This document shows, in pieces, positions 22,101 through 29,592 of a stretch of DNA of 64,000 nt. Both the position numbers and the translations under genes were made by a program. Under the pieces are notes generated by a model. The model was given only the letters and a program-made list of their open reading frames with translations, did no database searches and was not told the DNA's origin. Source of the DNA: Microplitis mediator (Eukaryota > Arthropoda > Insecta > Hymenoptera > Braconidae); NCBI RefSeq assembly GCF_029852145.1, contig NC_079974.1, positions 248,001 through 312,000 on the forward strand, given 5' to 3'. The stretch's first letter is position 1. Every line of letters begins with the position of its first letter.

Positions 22101-22864
22101 TAAATGGTTCTAAAGCTACTGACAGAAAAAAATAGCATATCTCTATTGCCTGTTTTATGATCTATATCTTATTATCAGCAGAACAATATTTATCAATGAA
22201 AAATGAACGATAAAACAAACGTTCAAAACTAAAAAAATCAATCATACCTCAGACTCAGATAATGATCCAATTTTCCCTTCTACCGCACGTCGGAAAGTTT
22301 CTTCAAAGGGATTGACATTTTGTAAATCTTGAAACAAACCGACTTCTTCACAATTTCTGATAAATCGTGTCGGTGTTGGTGTTTGATCAGCTATAAAAAT
22401 AAATAAACAAATAAGAAATTGTTAAAATATATTGAGTACAATGAAATAATCATTTTTATAACTGTAATTAATTTTTAAAATAATAGAAGGTAATTCTATA
22501 TATTTAAAAAATAAAAAAAATAGTGATAATAATAATAAAATTCTTACCTATAAACGCATTACTTTTACCACCTGTTCCAAGATTTAAAATCATATCGTGT
22601 TTTTTTTTATGAACTACCAAATGGTCTTCATTAACAAAACTCTAAATTTAAAAAAAAAGTCATTAGTTAACGTTTATTTATAAATTATTTATTATAAGAA
22701 TCAATAAAACTTAATTATTGTAAATAATAGTGAAAGGTTAAAATGGAGTTGAGTGTTTTCGATTAAAAAATTAAATCTATGATCGATGTATTATTATTTT
22801 TTAAAATAATTACCATATTACATCCTGGAGACGAGCAAGCGAAGGGTTTTTCAGTATCTGTCAT
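2036..22864 (-). CDS. Atf-2: ATF-2-type bZIP transcription factor, seven coding exons (521 aa)
   Basis: A stress-kinase-responsive, CRE-binding nuclear transcription factor. I joined exons 22864-22814, 22641-22548, 22390-22248, 15015-14738, 5862-5637, 5569-5209 and 2448-2036. Every border is GT..AG and all phases agree. Seen: a C2H2 finger (C10, C15, H28, H32); then ADQTPTPTRF, whose T52/T54 match the JNK/p38 sites Thr69/Thr71 of human ATF2; a low-complexity middle; a basic region (about residues 312-335); a zipper with Leu338, 352, 359, 366 and Ala345; then LLAHKNCSV, like the LLAHKDCPV that follows the vertebrate zipper. The tail after the zipper (about 137 aa) is not recognised. The start is the first ATG, just before the finger. 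Introns 3 (7.2 kb) and 4 (8.9 kb) are full of transposons; a CWC22-like copy lies in intron 4. The basic region reads NRASSMRAR where ATF2 has NRAAASRCR. Identity is secure; exact ends and isoforms are inferred. Confidence 0.9.
2449..3632. other. ATF-2 intron 6, unassigned part
   Basis: ATCAATGGATCGATC-type words recur at 2708-2990; otherwise nothing. Short plus-strand frames here overlap or follow the exon and are not supported. Confidence 0.35.
3633..4802. mobile_element. Foldback element with CCATCTATTGG words
   Basis: Ends GTAGGGTAAAT and its inverted partner GTTTACCCTAC. The word CCATCTATTGG or its complement recurs near both ends (about 3645-3680, 4028-4076, 4546-4605, 4777-4788). Carries a nested CCCTGGTGG element. 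In ATF-2 intron 6. Confidence 0.7.
4149..4253. mobile_element. 105-bp CCCTGGTGGAAATTTTTC hairpin MITE, copy 1
   Basis: The right end CCGAAAAATTTCCACCAGGG pairs with the left end, whose first bases have drifted (CTATGG). AA on both sides. Confidence 0.75.
4803..5208. other. ATF-2 intron 6, 3' side of the foldback element
   Basis: Plain AT-rich intron. Confidence 0.4.
5209..5569 (-). CDS. Atf-2: ATF-2 coding exon 6 (bZIP DNA-binding and dimerisation domain)
   Basis: A lysine-rich lead-in is followed by the basic region RNRASSMRARAKRKQW and a leucine zipper ending NLKTILLAHKNC. The zipper end is diagnostic for the ATF2/ATF7/CREB5 group. It ends in phase 1 at a GTAATTC donor. Confidence 0.92.
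5637..5862 (-). CDS. Atf-2: ATF-2 coding exon 5 (Ser/Thr/Gln-rich)
   Basis: Encodes a hydrophobic start (EEVQFLLKTQDGKLMQL) followed by Ser/Thr/Pro/Gln-rich sequence ending PPPLSDAKQ. It enters in phase 2, completing a codon from exon 4, and leaves in phase 0 at GTAATT. Only a 67-bp intron separates it from the bZIP exon. Confidence 0.82.
6108..7084. mobile_element. CACTA-type foldback element with TA duplication
   Basis: Left CACTAACGCAAAAAAGCTAAAGG and right CCTTTAATTTTTTGGATAAGTG are inverted, and homology continues inward (ATAAATTTTTTAGTGATTTTT). TA at 6106-6107 and 7085-7086. The left arm is split by the element at 6133-6257. The short plus-strand frame at 6407 is not a gene. Confidence 0.8.
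6133..6257. mobile_element. CCCTGGTGG hairpin MITE, copy 2 (nested)
   Basis: A 125-bp hairpin, CCCTGGTGGAAATTTTTCGG to CCGAAAAATTTCCACCAGGG, flanked by AA. The opposite arm of the host element shows the uninterrupted site (AAAGGAAC), confirming a 2-bp duplication. Confidence 0.9.
7085..7862. repeat. ATTTTATAAAAT palindrome array, then unassigned intron
   Basis: 7085-7270 is an array of ACAATTTTATAAAATT words ending TTTTTTCCCGGG. From 7271 to the CWC22-like ORF nothing is recognised. Confidence 0.5.
7863..8768 (-). CDS. CWC22/nucampholin-like MIF4G protein, intronless copy
   Basis: An uninterrupted 301-codon ORF inside ATF-2 intron 4, same strand. CWC22 is a spliceosome-associated protein that places eIF4A3 (exon-junction complex) on RNA through its MIF4G domain. 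Seen: NIHRGRGLLTKAIIEKQ, then PIIGELLVRRLILRF, then NEVLIVQILWVLLSDPSSQS, which line up with the MIF4G repeats of CWC22; near the end a TIDPEDVLDRFNFEPNYD block resembles the conserved DEIDPE..LDIFKPDPNF of CWC22. The MA3 domain and the long N- and C-terminal RS-type parts of the usual protein are absent. Lack of introns and location in a foreign intron point to a retrocopy, but no poly(A) remnant is visible. The start is the first ATG. A long open frame in such AT-rich DNA suggests recent origin or selection. Family assignment is good; expression and function are unknown. Confidence 0.72.
   Translation of the reverse strand: MEKCARLSFCDCSISDEKYQRNAWEESKEIISHSIEELDPTNVQLILKKMLRQVNIHRGRGLLTKAIIEKQEKSPQLSSVYAAFFATINLLFPIIGELLVRRLILRFMEGQKNKSTPSMHTSAVFISYLFYHHIVNEVLIVQILWVLLSDPSSQSVQIVISILSTCGNKLSHEIKTSAFRLIWEYRNKTQLEPSVKFIVDTFLEKFRDVCYKIGSNKLELTEKKIQVDHLFQLDSTIDPEDVLDRFNFEPNYDKIENKYKEHIICILGYDEAAIKANREKVILEKNAIAKLMAVKRRLFIE
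8769..9231. other. Upstream flank of the CWC22-like ORF
   Basis: AT-rich, with one CRE-like TTACGTCAG at about 9042. No other feature seen. Confidence 0.3.
9232..10278. repeat. GC-richer repeat-like block upstream of the LINE
   Basis: 9232-9560 is markedly less AT-rich than its surroundings, and 9480-10260 contains purine-rich tracts (GAGAAGGACTGGAG types) separated by AATTAATT runs. Short open frames here match nothing I recognise. It may be one element with 13126-14340, split by the LINE. Confidence 0.3.
10279..13125 (+). mobile_element. 5'-truncated non-LTR retrotransposon (LINE) with intact RT ORF
   Basis: Contains one long ORF, a 3' UTR with an (ATT)n run at 12963-13002, a terminal hairpin (AGGCCCT.. 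paired with AGGGCCT around 13051-13086) and a (TAAA)n tail at about 13092-13122. The 5' end cuts into the endonuclease domain: an in-frame stop lies at 10276 just before the homology starts. No clear target duplication was found, partly because both flanks are AT-rich. Inserted in ATF-2 intron 4 in antisense orientation to the gene. Confidence 0.88.
10303..12813 (+). CDS. LINE ORF2: endonuclease remnant plus reverse transcriptase
   Basis: 836 codons counted from an upstream GTG; homology extends a few codons further up. The N-terminus is the C-terminal half of an AP-type endonuclease: VIYRPPN, GDLNINML near residue 45, then SHTWIDHCI near 82. The reverse transcriptase follows: DDYRPISIL, FFDFSKAFDCVDHSLLLL, SGVPQGSVLGPLLFSLFV and the catalytic FYADDLVVY near residue 554. 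The C-terminus has the usual LINE tail (VKYLGVILD, FDYCTVAYTD, SFIVTAVRVWNQLPEEI). Without the front of the endonuclease it cannot nick its own target, so it is probably dead despite having no stop codon. The clade (jockey- or CR1-like) cannot be resolved by eye. Confidence 0.9.
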   Translation: MWSTLRNKILISVIYRPPNTALLNNFESDFSDLFMFYKNIVIMGDLNINMLSNSNLSAHLIDFCNSYNLSIVPFRATHHTATSHTWIDHCIINDINNLVNSCQSDVPFLSGHDIISMTLNFSVPRHSPLTFRHRNWSLISSESIADKVNNSSVLFCDNYLSVDDSVSHLNQNVLHIIDSIAPERVIKVTRPPAPWISDDIRDLQHRRDKLYRIYRRSGYAYKEYCNVRRLVKKRIIEAKKNYLQDRFKHAKCPKAIWNDFRKLGLLRDSSKVFVSPDLDLDRLNNYFVSVGSSRRDCDNYQDICVNDANDSNSTNQFNFIEITEEDIKRNMKRITTTAVGPDGLSITYYKVLQQILLPSIANLFNISLRTYQFPKQWKKSIVLPLPKVRCPQSCDDYRPISILCPLSKVLERCVHDQLIYYIKVNNLLDPYQTGFQEGMNTQTAVIRLCDDIRFAIDGRKVTVAVFFDFSKAFDCVDHSLLLLTLKNLNLSSGALLWIESYLSNRTQAVKHGDSLSSWQCSQSGVPQGSVLGPLLFSLFVSGLGLLIKCKHLFYADDLVVYISCLMSDLNDAVLKLNEDVNLVVEWCSNNFLKLNASKTRSIIFGSPQHVNDPACIAARKIMIGDTVTDYSVSVKYLGVILDNILSWHDQVIAMCNRSMYCLARLKMNSDLFNLPMRRRLVAATILPIFDYCTVAYTDMSGTLRKKLQRKFNACIRFIYRLARYEHITPSRRSLGWLTLSGRREFLIACCVYKMLRLHHDRILLQDFSVLTSVRARSLRQTDVLSLPYARTVTFNNSFIVTAVRVWNQLPEEIVTIIDYNDFRSKCYMFFIDKDNQ
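13126..14340. repeat. Repeat-derived block with iterated GTCAAAGGTAGTTGAC hairpins; possible LTR fragment
   Basis: Five copies of a 16-bp inverted repeat (GCCAAAGATAGTTGGC to GTCAAAGGTAATTGAC) lie at 13409, 13920, 13957, 13992 and 14063. Changes in one arm are matched in the other. The GC-richer end reads CCAGTGGCGCCCTTG at about 14269-14283, like an LTR end followed by a tRNA primer-binding site, but no partner LTR or gag-pol is seen. Confidence 0.35.
13440..13884. mobile_element. Nearly loop-less 445-bp hairpin element, 10-bp duplication
   Basis: Arms 13440-13657 and 13668-13884 are nearly exact reverse complements with only a 10-bp spacer. TAGTGATAAT precedes and follows it (13428 and 13885). 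TIR start AGGCCAAGAATT. Long arms and a 9-10-bp duplication suggest Mutator-like origin. No coding capacity. Confidence 0.88.
14738..15015 (-). CDS. Atf-2: ATF-2 coding exon 4 (unstructured middle)
   Basis: A Ser/Thr/Glu-rich stretch without a recognisable domain. It is assigned because the reading frame is open, the acceptor (TATAG) and donor (GTAAGT) are good, and entry phase 0 and exit phase 2 fit both neighbours. It lies alone between the two giant introns. Confidence 0.75.
15240..15960. repeat. CAAGAT/ATCTTG word-rich block
   Basis: Many dispersed copies of CAAGA and TCTTG in both orientations (for example GACTTGCCCAAGATG, GCACAAGACTTGC). Probably another palindrome-rich element with decayed ends. 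Confidence 0.35.
15965..17046 (+). pseudogene. LINE 3' fragment interrupted by a foldback element
   Basis: About 50 codons of the RT tail (LRRVDNGQNYLRLSRTNSNT, then SFLALSIRVYNSLSADL), then the insertion at 16132-16815, then a 3' UTR ending with the CTCAGGGAGCTACGGCTCTAG hairpin typical of these LINEs. Lies in ATF-2 intron 3. Confidence 0.7.
16132..16815. mobile_element. Foldback MITE with TTA duplication
   Basis: Terminal inverted repeats begin CCCGTGTAAAAAAAATTCG and extend about 170 bp inwards with mismatches. TTA flanks both sides (16129-16131, 16816-16818), which recalls PIF/Harbinger. The middle holds about four direct repeats of roughly 70 bp (GTGATTTTGGAAC.. type). Inserted in a LINE coding tail. 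Confidence 0.8.
17047..18144. other. ATF-2 intron 3, unassigned part
   Basis: AT-rich. I see no gene, RNA or clear repeat boundary. Confidence 0.4.
18145..18293. mobile_element. Small hairpin element
   Basis: AAAAGACCCAGTACTAGG pairs imperfectly with the end ACCCGAT../GTGGGTCTTTTTT over most of its 149 bp. No duplication identified. Confidence 0.5.
18416..18880 (+). repeat. Dispersed repeat, copy 1 (opposite orientation)
   Basis: Starts TTAACTTACCGTTAAGAAAA and ends CAACCGATAGACAGATTTT, a shorter version of the 23789 and 45444 copies. Short frames inside are not genes. Confidence 0.7.
18881..20349. other. ATF-2 intron 3, unassigned part
   Basis: AT-rich with a C9 run at about 19437. Nothing else supported. 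Confidence 0.4.
20350..21097. mobile_element. Foldback element with GGGGCAGAGCGGCCCCCC ends
   Basis: Left GGGAGGCTGGGGCAGAGCGG and right CCGCTCTGCCCCACCCTCCC form strong GC-rich terminal inverted repeats around an A/T-rich interior. A third copy of the GC core lies at 20941-20956. Two overlapping short frames here are shadows. Confidence 0.7.
21165..22000. repeat. Block of iterated GCGCCCTTTTA words
   Basis: GCGCCCTTTTA or its complement occurs near 21168, 21216, 21794, 21832, 21853, 21947 and 21985, in both orientations. Resembles the other palindrome-word elements, but no terminal repeats were fixed. Confidence 0.5.
22248..22390 (-). CDS. Atf-2: ATF-2 coding exon 3 (TPTP phosphorylation motif)
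   Basis: Encodes DQTPTPTRFIRNCEEVGLF, the MAP-kinase target segment of the ATF-2 transactivation domain, followed by an acidic end (SLSESE). Donor GTATGA, phase 0. Confidence 0.9.
22548..22641 (-). CDS. Atf-2: ATF-2 coding exon 2 (second half of zinc finger)
   Basis: Begins after a TTTAG acceptor and encodes SFVNEDHLVVHKKKHDM, the helix of the finger with its two histidines. It ends in phase 1 at a GTAAGAA donor. Confidence 0.88.
22814..22864 (-). CDS. Atf-2: ATF-2 coding exon 1 (start, first half of zinc finger)
   Basis: Encodes 17 residues ending at the second zinc-binding Cys of the finger (KPFACSSPGC). It ends in phase 0 at a GTAATT donor. The first ATG is only nine residues before the finger cysteine, as in other ATF-2 proteins, which decides the start. 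Confidence 0.88.
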
Positions 22865-23192
22865 TTTAAAATAAATATTATAGAATATATATACAAAAAT
22901 ATAAATTTACAAGCTCGATGACAGAATATATGATGTTTTGTTGAATGTTTATTAAATTTGGTTATTATGTACAATTCTACTCTGCTGCAGTATATGACAA
23001 CTACTGACAAATTTCAAAGCTAAATCTGACATGTGCTGCCATCTTGCTGCAGTACTTGTAATAAGAGCGCGACAAAATCTTTCATATTTCAACACTAGGT
23101 GGGGGTGTATGATTTCTTTTTCTTCTTTATCATCAAGTATTTTGAATACTGTACTTCCCGCTCAAAGAAATTTCCATTGATCCGGAGCTTTT
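22865..23192 (-). promoter_or_regulatory. ATF-2 upstream region
   Basis: The sequence before the ATF-2 start. GCTGCAGTA occurs twice (about 22983 and 23047) and AAGAGCGCGAC at 23063. No clear TATA or initiator; the assignment rests on position only. Confidence 0.3.
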
Positions 23193-23568
23193 GCCTGATT
23201 AAAAGAGACGATTAAAATCGATTCGAAACGATTCAAAAAAATTTTTTTTAAATCTCTTTGAATACTTTTGAATCGACAAATAATAGTTAAATTTCTGGCT
23301 CGCCACGGTAATTTAAAACAATTCGAAACAATTCAATTTTTTAAATTGTTTTAAATAGATTTGAATCGACAATTGATAATTATTATTTGTCGATTTAAAA
23401 CGATTCTATTTAATTAGATTTTTCTAATCATTTTAAATGCAATCTAACTGATAACGTAGATTTAGGGTATTATAGATTTCTCAAGTTTGAATGGTTTCAA
23501 ATACTTTTTAATCGCTTATTATAATTTTCATTATTCGAATCGTTTTGAATCGTTTCTTTTAATCAGGG
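23193..23568. mobile_element. CCCTGATTAAA MITE
   Basis: Left GCCTGATTAAAAGAGACG and right TTTCTTTTAATCAGGG, TT on both sides; the interior repeats AATCGATTCGAAACGATTC-type words. Upstream of ATF-2. Confidence 0.8.
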
Positions 23569-23773
23569 TTTCGTCATTTTTACTTTTTTTATCGATAAAA
23601 AAAATTTTTTATAAAAATTGAACTTTTTTTTATTTCTCCATCAAGATGCGGAGTTTATAATTGAGGTAATTTATATATAAGATATATTTACTGTAATATG
23701 CGATGCATTATTCCTTTCAGGACTTTCTAGGGTTTCTCTTACTAAAGGACATCATAATAAATAAAAAACGTTA

Positions 23774-24555
23774 CCCTGATTAAAAAAATCGGTCTGTCAG
23801 TTGACCCTGCGGGCCAGCCCCAAAACATCCCGCTGTTTTCGAGCTCGTTGAGCTCGAAAACACTATTGTGAATACATTTTCGAGCTCTACGAGCTCGCAA
23901 ATACTTATGTATGCCATTGTTTTGTAAAAAACCATTTTTTAGCATTTCTTTCTCCCACGATATCTCTTGAACGAATGAACCGATTTTGATGGTTGAGGTG
24001 GCATTCGACGCGGCTTATAAAGTTCTAGATCCCAGTCCATTTTGGAATGAATCCATCGAGCACATTAAAAGTTATCCAAAAAAAACATTTTTGAAAAAAC
24101 TTTATTTTTGGAATATCTCTGAACGAGCCCTACCGATCAAGCTCAATTTTCTCTCGGCTTCAAGATATTGACAATCCGCGTCGAATGGCACCTTAAAGTT
24201 CAAAATCGGTTCATCCGTTCGAAAGATACAGGTATTTACGTGCGTACTTACATACATACATACATACACTCGGACATCATCTTGAAATTAGTCAGAATAG
24301 CTTCCTAGGACCTCAAAACGTCGACATCTGATGGAAATTCGATTTTCGTAAATCGGACCGAAACCAATAACTTCCCGAATTTTTGAAAATTTACAATTTT
24401 CTTAGCGGGAAGTTAAAAAATGATTAAAAATGATTTCACACGTTAAATGTCCATAAGAGACAGGATTAGAAATGATTTGAAGGATTAAAAAGTATTTAAA
24501 ATGATTAAAAAACAAATCATTTTAAATACTTTTTAATCATTTTTTTTAATCAGGG
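23774..24555. mobile_element. CCCTGATTAAA MITE carrying another repeat
   Basis: TA|CCCTGATTAAAAAAA to TTTTTTTTAATCAGGG|TA. Most of the interior (23789-24418) is an inserted dispersed repeat; the original core (AAATGATTAAAAA words) remains at 24420-24540. Confidence 0.82.
23789..24418 (-). repeat. Dispersed 0.5-0.8-kb repeat, copy 2
   Basis: Runs from ATCGGTCTGTCAGTTGACCC to CTTAGCGGGAAGTTAAAA without terminal inverted repeats. Contains GAGCTCG palindromes (23838-23896), a GTACATACATACATACA stretch and GTAAATCGGACCGAAACC. The same family occurs at 18416 and 45444. Could be a Helitron-type element, but the diagnostic ends are not clear. Confidence 0.75.
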
Positions 24556-24935
24556 TAATATTGTGCTGAGTTACTCCTAAATAAAAGAAGGTACAAGCCA
24601 CTTTCCATAAAAACACATGGACAGAAACTTCCCTAATCCTCCCTGGCTAAGCGCGAGGTCATAAATGAAATGAAGATTTTTCATCAAGACTCTTCGAACT
24701 TTTTCCTACTAGAAGAGAAGAGCCCAATGAACAAAGAACGTTTATATTGTGTTGAGTTATTCCCAACAGGAGGAAAGTTACGGGCCACTCCATAAAAATA
24801 TAGGGACAGCATCCTCTTTAAATCTTCCCTCGTTAGACGTGAGTTTATAAATCAAATAAAGATTTTTTCTCAGGACTTTTCTGACCTTTTCCTGCTCGAG
24901 GACATCGTAAAAAACAAAAAAAGTTTATATCACTT

Positions 24936-25699
24936 ATTAAGAAAAATGATTTACTCCATGCTAAGTGTATATCTATATATTTTAAATTATAACCAAGACC
25001 TCAACATCCTCACCGAATGAAAAGTTATACTTCGGACTTGGAAAAATTCAGATAAAAAAGGGAGGGGAGAGAATACTTCGAATGAGGCTTTTGAGGTTCA
25101 AATGTGGATAAAATTATTCCTGTATGTTTTGAGTATTTTGAGGCTCTAATCCAGATTATGATATTCTATGTTAAGTTCTCAAAGTGGTAAAATTGCTCGT
25201 AACTACTAGTTTGCGGACTAAACTAGGATAACTTTCTATACTGTTGTCAATCTCCAAATTCTAAATTGATCCTCAAAAACCTCAATAAGAACTTTGAGAC
25301 TTAAATCCGAATTTGTTTTTTGTCTCGGGCAAAGAAAACTCGATACTATGAATTTCCTTCGACCATAAAATTATAATTTATTATTCCTAATATATAATAT
25401 TAATTTTATACTCTACTTGAAATTTATATTCTACTTATTGAAATTATGTAAAAAATAATTATTTCACAAATAATATATTATTAAAGTAATAATTTTTTTA
25501 AACTCAAATTATTGTTAGACTCATAACTACAAAACTTTTTTTCTTTGTAATTATTATCATTTTATTAAAATAATGACTTAGAAAATAATCTTGTCAATAA
25601 TAATAAAAAATAAGCAAATATCAAGGAATAAAAAATTACAACAAAAAAATAATATTTTAAAAATTTCTCCAGACATTTGATTGTAATAATTTACTTACA
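24936..25699. other. Intergenic, repeat-like
   Basis: ACCTCAA/TTGAGG-type words recur between about 24990 and 25335, with a possible terminal GTCTCGGGC. No gene. Confidence 0.3.
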
Positions 25700-26179
25700 T
25701 CTCGATTATTTGGCGCCTCGAAATATCCGCAGATACAGACATTGGAGAGTAAAGAAACGAAAGAGTAAGGGAAAAAAATGAAAGTGGAATACGGCAAAGC
25801 GATTGGAGAAAAGATTTCACTGGATCGTTAATTGGTGTGTTTTTTTATTCGTAACTTTTATTATTATTTGTATTGAATAAAGTTTAAGTTGGGTCCATGA
25901 CAGTGGAGAGAAGTGTGGTAAAGAAAAGGAGGCTGATCGCCATCAATGAGAGAGCGAAGTAAAGGGAGTGCGTTGGATGACGATGTTTCGGTTCCTCATC
26001 AGTAGTCAACGACGTCTCGTACTGTCCTAATCCTTTACTTGTTTGTAATGGGACTCTCGATTCGTCGGCATATTCTAAATTATTATTTTAAATAATTTAT
26101 CTGTTTTACTTGTGATTTTATTTATTTTTTTGTGACTAAATTATTTACTGTAACAGAAAATTTAAAAAAATAAAATAAA
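25700..26179 (+). promoter_or_regulatory. Possible promoter and 5' UTR exon for the protease-side transcript
   Basis: An island of higher-complexity, less AT-rich sequence in an AT desert, ending AAATAAAG at 26179 followed by GTAAGTTCG, a good donor. It could splice to the acceptor just before 27669. No core promoter motif is convincing. Confidence 0.3.
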
Positions 26180-27668
26180 GGTAAGTTCGAAAAAATGACT
26201 GTCATTAAATTTAATTATAATTTTATTGTTCTATTAAATAATTTCAAGGGTCAAGAGACTAAATAAATTACAAAATTAAAATACGCCCTTGCTACGGTAT
26301 TAAAAAAAATTTTTTTCTCATAATAATTTTCTATTGTACTTAAAATTTATCAAATTAGATTATAAAAAAAAAACTGTAAACTGTCATGACAATTTAAAAA
26401 TTCCATGATTTCAATTTCATGGTTTCTTATTATGAGAGAAGGTTGTTTTCACCTGCTTTGTTTTGTACAACCATAAAGTAAAAGTTAAATTGTGCTTTCG
26501 TTTGCGCGAACGAGCAATGAATGAACGACAAAACACTTGGCTTTTAAAATAACTGTTATAGAGAATTTTATCTAAGATCATACACGTGTAATGTACAAAC
26601 AGTACGGAATAATTTTCTCCATAGATAGATATTGACGTATGGCGAAAGTGCCCTTGGATTTCCACTGCAATGTTAAGGCCTCTTTTCTTCCTCATTATTC
26701 TTATAAATTTTTTTTTATGTCAGAATCAAGATTAAAAAATCCTTTTATATACAAACATCCTTTCTACCTTTCTGGCATATCATCTTGTAAATATCTTTAG
26801 CCATCCGGTATTTTAAATGACTTTTCTCCAACTCTCACATTCAATCGTTTATTTACACGATTTGTATCAAAAGATGATAAAACTCGAGTATACATAAATT
26901 ATCTTGACCTCATTATATTTTATTTTATATTTTATTTTAAAACAATAGACTTATTTATTTAAACAAATAATAAATGTATGTAATTATGATAATGAATAGT
27001 GTCGAAAAAGTTTTCTGTTAGACAATTATTTACGGGCAAAGTTGAAAGTCACAATTTAACTGAGTGGAGGGAACTTTCACTAATGACTCGAACGTGTCCG
27101 CTGATGTAGTGTAGCATTATGTTGATCAAGTAGTTTATAAATCCATGTAAATTTTATATAATTATGATGTACAGAGTGTAGGATATGTAAATAAAAATTA
27201 GTTGGTGGGTGATGAGGATGATGGAGTAAACAAGTCCACGAAAATGATGATCAGTAGAGAAGTCTTTTACTCATGAGTATGAGACACTACTACAATATAA
27301 TATTTAAGTAAAGAGTTTGTATTAAAAGCCGTTCCACTTGTTTCAGTGGCCTGCTTTCGTGTCCCACTTTTGCTCAGGACTGCACGATAGATATACACTC
27401 GTTCTACGGCTCAAACTTCCTTGCTGCGGGTACTGACTCCTGATATTCGATATCTAGATGATATTGAATTTTATTTAAATCCTCACGATGATTCACGTTA
27501 CGATATAGAAATTAATACCATTAATTATTATTATTAAATTTTTTTGAGTATAAAAAAATAATAACTGAGATTAATGATACAAATATGGAGAAAAAACGAA
27601 ATTTATAAAAATGAATAAAATAATTTTTTTTTTATAAAATAATTTTAATGGCAATTAAAATTATTCAG
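26180..27668. other. AT-rich stretch between the putative 5' UTR exon and the signal-peptide exon
   Basis: More complex sequence at 27060-27440; no coding frame supported. The 92-codon minus frame at 26417-26695 has no recognisable homology. Confidence 0.35.
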
Positions 27669-27670
27669 CT

Positions 27671-27773
27671 ATGAATGCTGTGTTATTTTTTATCATTGGT
27701 ATCTATTTTAATAATGTACCAGTTTATTTAGCGGATAGTAATTTCAGGAGGAATGATAAATACATGTCGCTTG
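27671..27773 (+). CDS. Candidate alternative first coding exon (signal peptide)
   Basis: ATG follows directly after a TTATTCAG acceptor and begins MNAVLFFIIGIYFNNVPVYL, a good signal peptide. It ends in phase 1 at a strong GTAAGT donor. The next phase-1 exon is at 29518. It could be the 5' end of another transcript of the CLIP protease gene, whose CLIP exon also enters in phase 1, or of a small separate gene. Only splice signals, phase and reading frame support it. Confidence 0.5.
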
Positions 27774-28545
27774 GTAAGTTTTTTTTTTTTTTGGCAAAAA
27801 TTAATCGGCAATTACTAAAATTATTAGTCAAAAAATTGAATTATTTTGGAGGAACCTGGTGCAAAATCAGAGAAAAACTATTTTTGTAATTAAAAAATAG
27901 GAGAGAGTGAAGCAAAAGAGAAAAATATTTAAAAAAAAAATTTGCTGTATTTTTGAACAAAATATGGGGTAAGTTGGCGACCGCGAATAGTAGAACCGTT
28001 TTAAAATTTCGATAAAAAAAAATTTATGGTGTTCACTAAAATTATAAATAGTAGAATAGAAATGCTTGTAAAATTCTGTGTGAAAATTAAAAGTAATTAT
28101 GTAAAATAAATGAGATTTTAATTTTCGTAGCTGATAGTTATAAAATATGTCTTAAAAATTCACAAAAAAATTTAAAAAAAAAAAATTTTTTTTAAGTTCA
28201 CATTACCTCTGAGTTTTTCTGTTACCGATTCGTTAAAAAATTACCTAGAAAATAAACACTGAATAATTTTTTTTTTTCGGTCAAAATTTTGAAACGCTTG
28301 TACTGTTTGAGGTGACAAACTAACTGTATGTTTGTTGTAGAGCAACATTAACAAAAAAAAGTTTTGTTTTGTTAAAAAATGGTGTTTCGTTTCGCCCCAC
28401 TCTTTCCTACTTATTTACGGTGTCTACATAAGAGGATGGGGCAAATTTACTGACCTGGCAATGCGGCCAAAATTATTTTTTTAATGTTTCTCAAGTGAGA
28501 TACTTTCTGGAATTAGGGTATACTGAAATATAATAAAATTGCGTT
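27774..28545. other. Candidate intron, unassigned
   Basis: AT-rich; no bounded element recognised. Confidence 0.3.
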
Positions 28546-28965
28546 CCCTGTAAAAAAAACCACGTAAGATTATATGGAAATTAATAGAAATCTATGTAGG
28601 AAACTATCGATTTACATAAGGATCTAAGGGAACCAACATGGTAAAGTAGGGATTAACATAGAAATCCATGTGAGAACGTGTATGGGTACTTGGATTCCCA
28701 TATGGTAAATTTACATGGGAAACTATAGAGACCTGGATTCCCATGTGAGAAATTCGAATAGAAACCTGTGGACCCGAATTTCTGTGTAAAAATTTTATTT
28801 ACATGGTAAACGACATAAAAATCTAAACTGGGTTCCTATATGAATTTTTGTATAGTTTGGATTCCCATGGGAACTGTATTCCTATAGGAAACCATATAGG
28901 AATCCACCCGAAAACGCCTTGTGGGAATCTAAGTACGATTCCTACGTGGAATTTTTTTGATAGGG
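28546..28965. mobile_element. MITE with CCCTGTAAAAAAA ends and ATTCCCATGTGG words
   Basis: TT|CCCTGTAAAAAAAACCACG to CGTGGAATTTTTTTGATAGGG|TT. The interior repeats GGATTCCCATATGG-type words. Same family as the host element at 50049-51370. Confidence 0.8.
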
Positions 28966-29044
28966 TTGATATAAATTATTATGAAAAAGAAAAAAGTAAT
29001 TTTTTATAATGACACTGTACAGGTAATTAACTTATTCAATTCTC

Positions 29045-29290
29045 TCCCCTGATTAAGAACTCCGATTGAATCTGATGGAAAAATTCTAATCGGATTCAAT
29101 CCAGAATTTCCGATTGACTTTCAATCAAAAAAATGATCGATAAGAAATTATTTTCCGATTGGATCTGACAAAAAAATTTCAATTGGGAAATAACGAATAC
29201 TTCGATTGCATTCTGATTATCGGGTTGAATCTGATTGAATCCAATGAAAATCCTATTGAGTTTTAATTAGATTCAATTGTGGGCTTAGAC
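29045..29290. repeat. CCCTGATTAAG.. fragment with GATTGAATC words
   Basis: Begins like the CCCTGATT elements and repeats CGATTGAATCTGATTG in both orientations. The right terminus was not found. Confidence 0.4.
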
Positions 29291-29517
29291 TCCGCAATAA
29301 GCGGTTTTGAATAAAAAATTTTCTAACTGAAATAGTGTCTCATTTTGCTCTGGGTTCTTTATATTTTCACTAATTTTTGAATTTAGTGAAAAGCTTGTTT
29401 ATAATTTTTAATAATTTCTAAGCTTGTCACTGTCTGATTGAAATTGTAAAAAAATTAAATTTGCTTTAGTTTAGTATTTTTAAAAAATAAATTTTAAATA
29501 ATAAATAATAATTTTAG

Positions 29518-29592
29518 ATATCAACAGTCATGATGATCATTCAAATAACGAAATTTCAAATGGACAGTCGCGTTTTTTTGATGAATTAGGAT
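29518..29592 (+). CDS. Candidate second exon of the alternative transcript
   Basis: Between TAATTTTAG and GTAAGTAT, phase 1 on both sides. Encodes HDDHSNNEISNGQSRFFDEL; the end SRFFDELG recalls DRFFDES in protease exon 1. Splicing to the CLIP exon at 36637 would keep the frame and read [13 protein letters not shown]. Confidence 0.48.

Larger units (their letters stand above)
23700..24935. repeat. About 190-bp imperfect tandem repeat, three units
   Basis: The phrase GGACTTTC..CTACT..AGGACATC, followed by AAAGTTTATAT..TGAGTTA, recurs with about 190-bp spacing (24559-24745, 24746-24935). An earlier unit at about 23716-23773 is cut by the element at 23774-24555. Confidence 0.5.

Noticed and set aside
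26417..26695. 92-codon minus-strand frame
   Set aside because: No domain, no splice context, and composition like random frames in this region.
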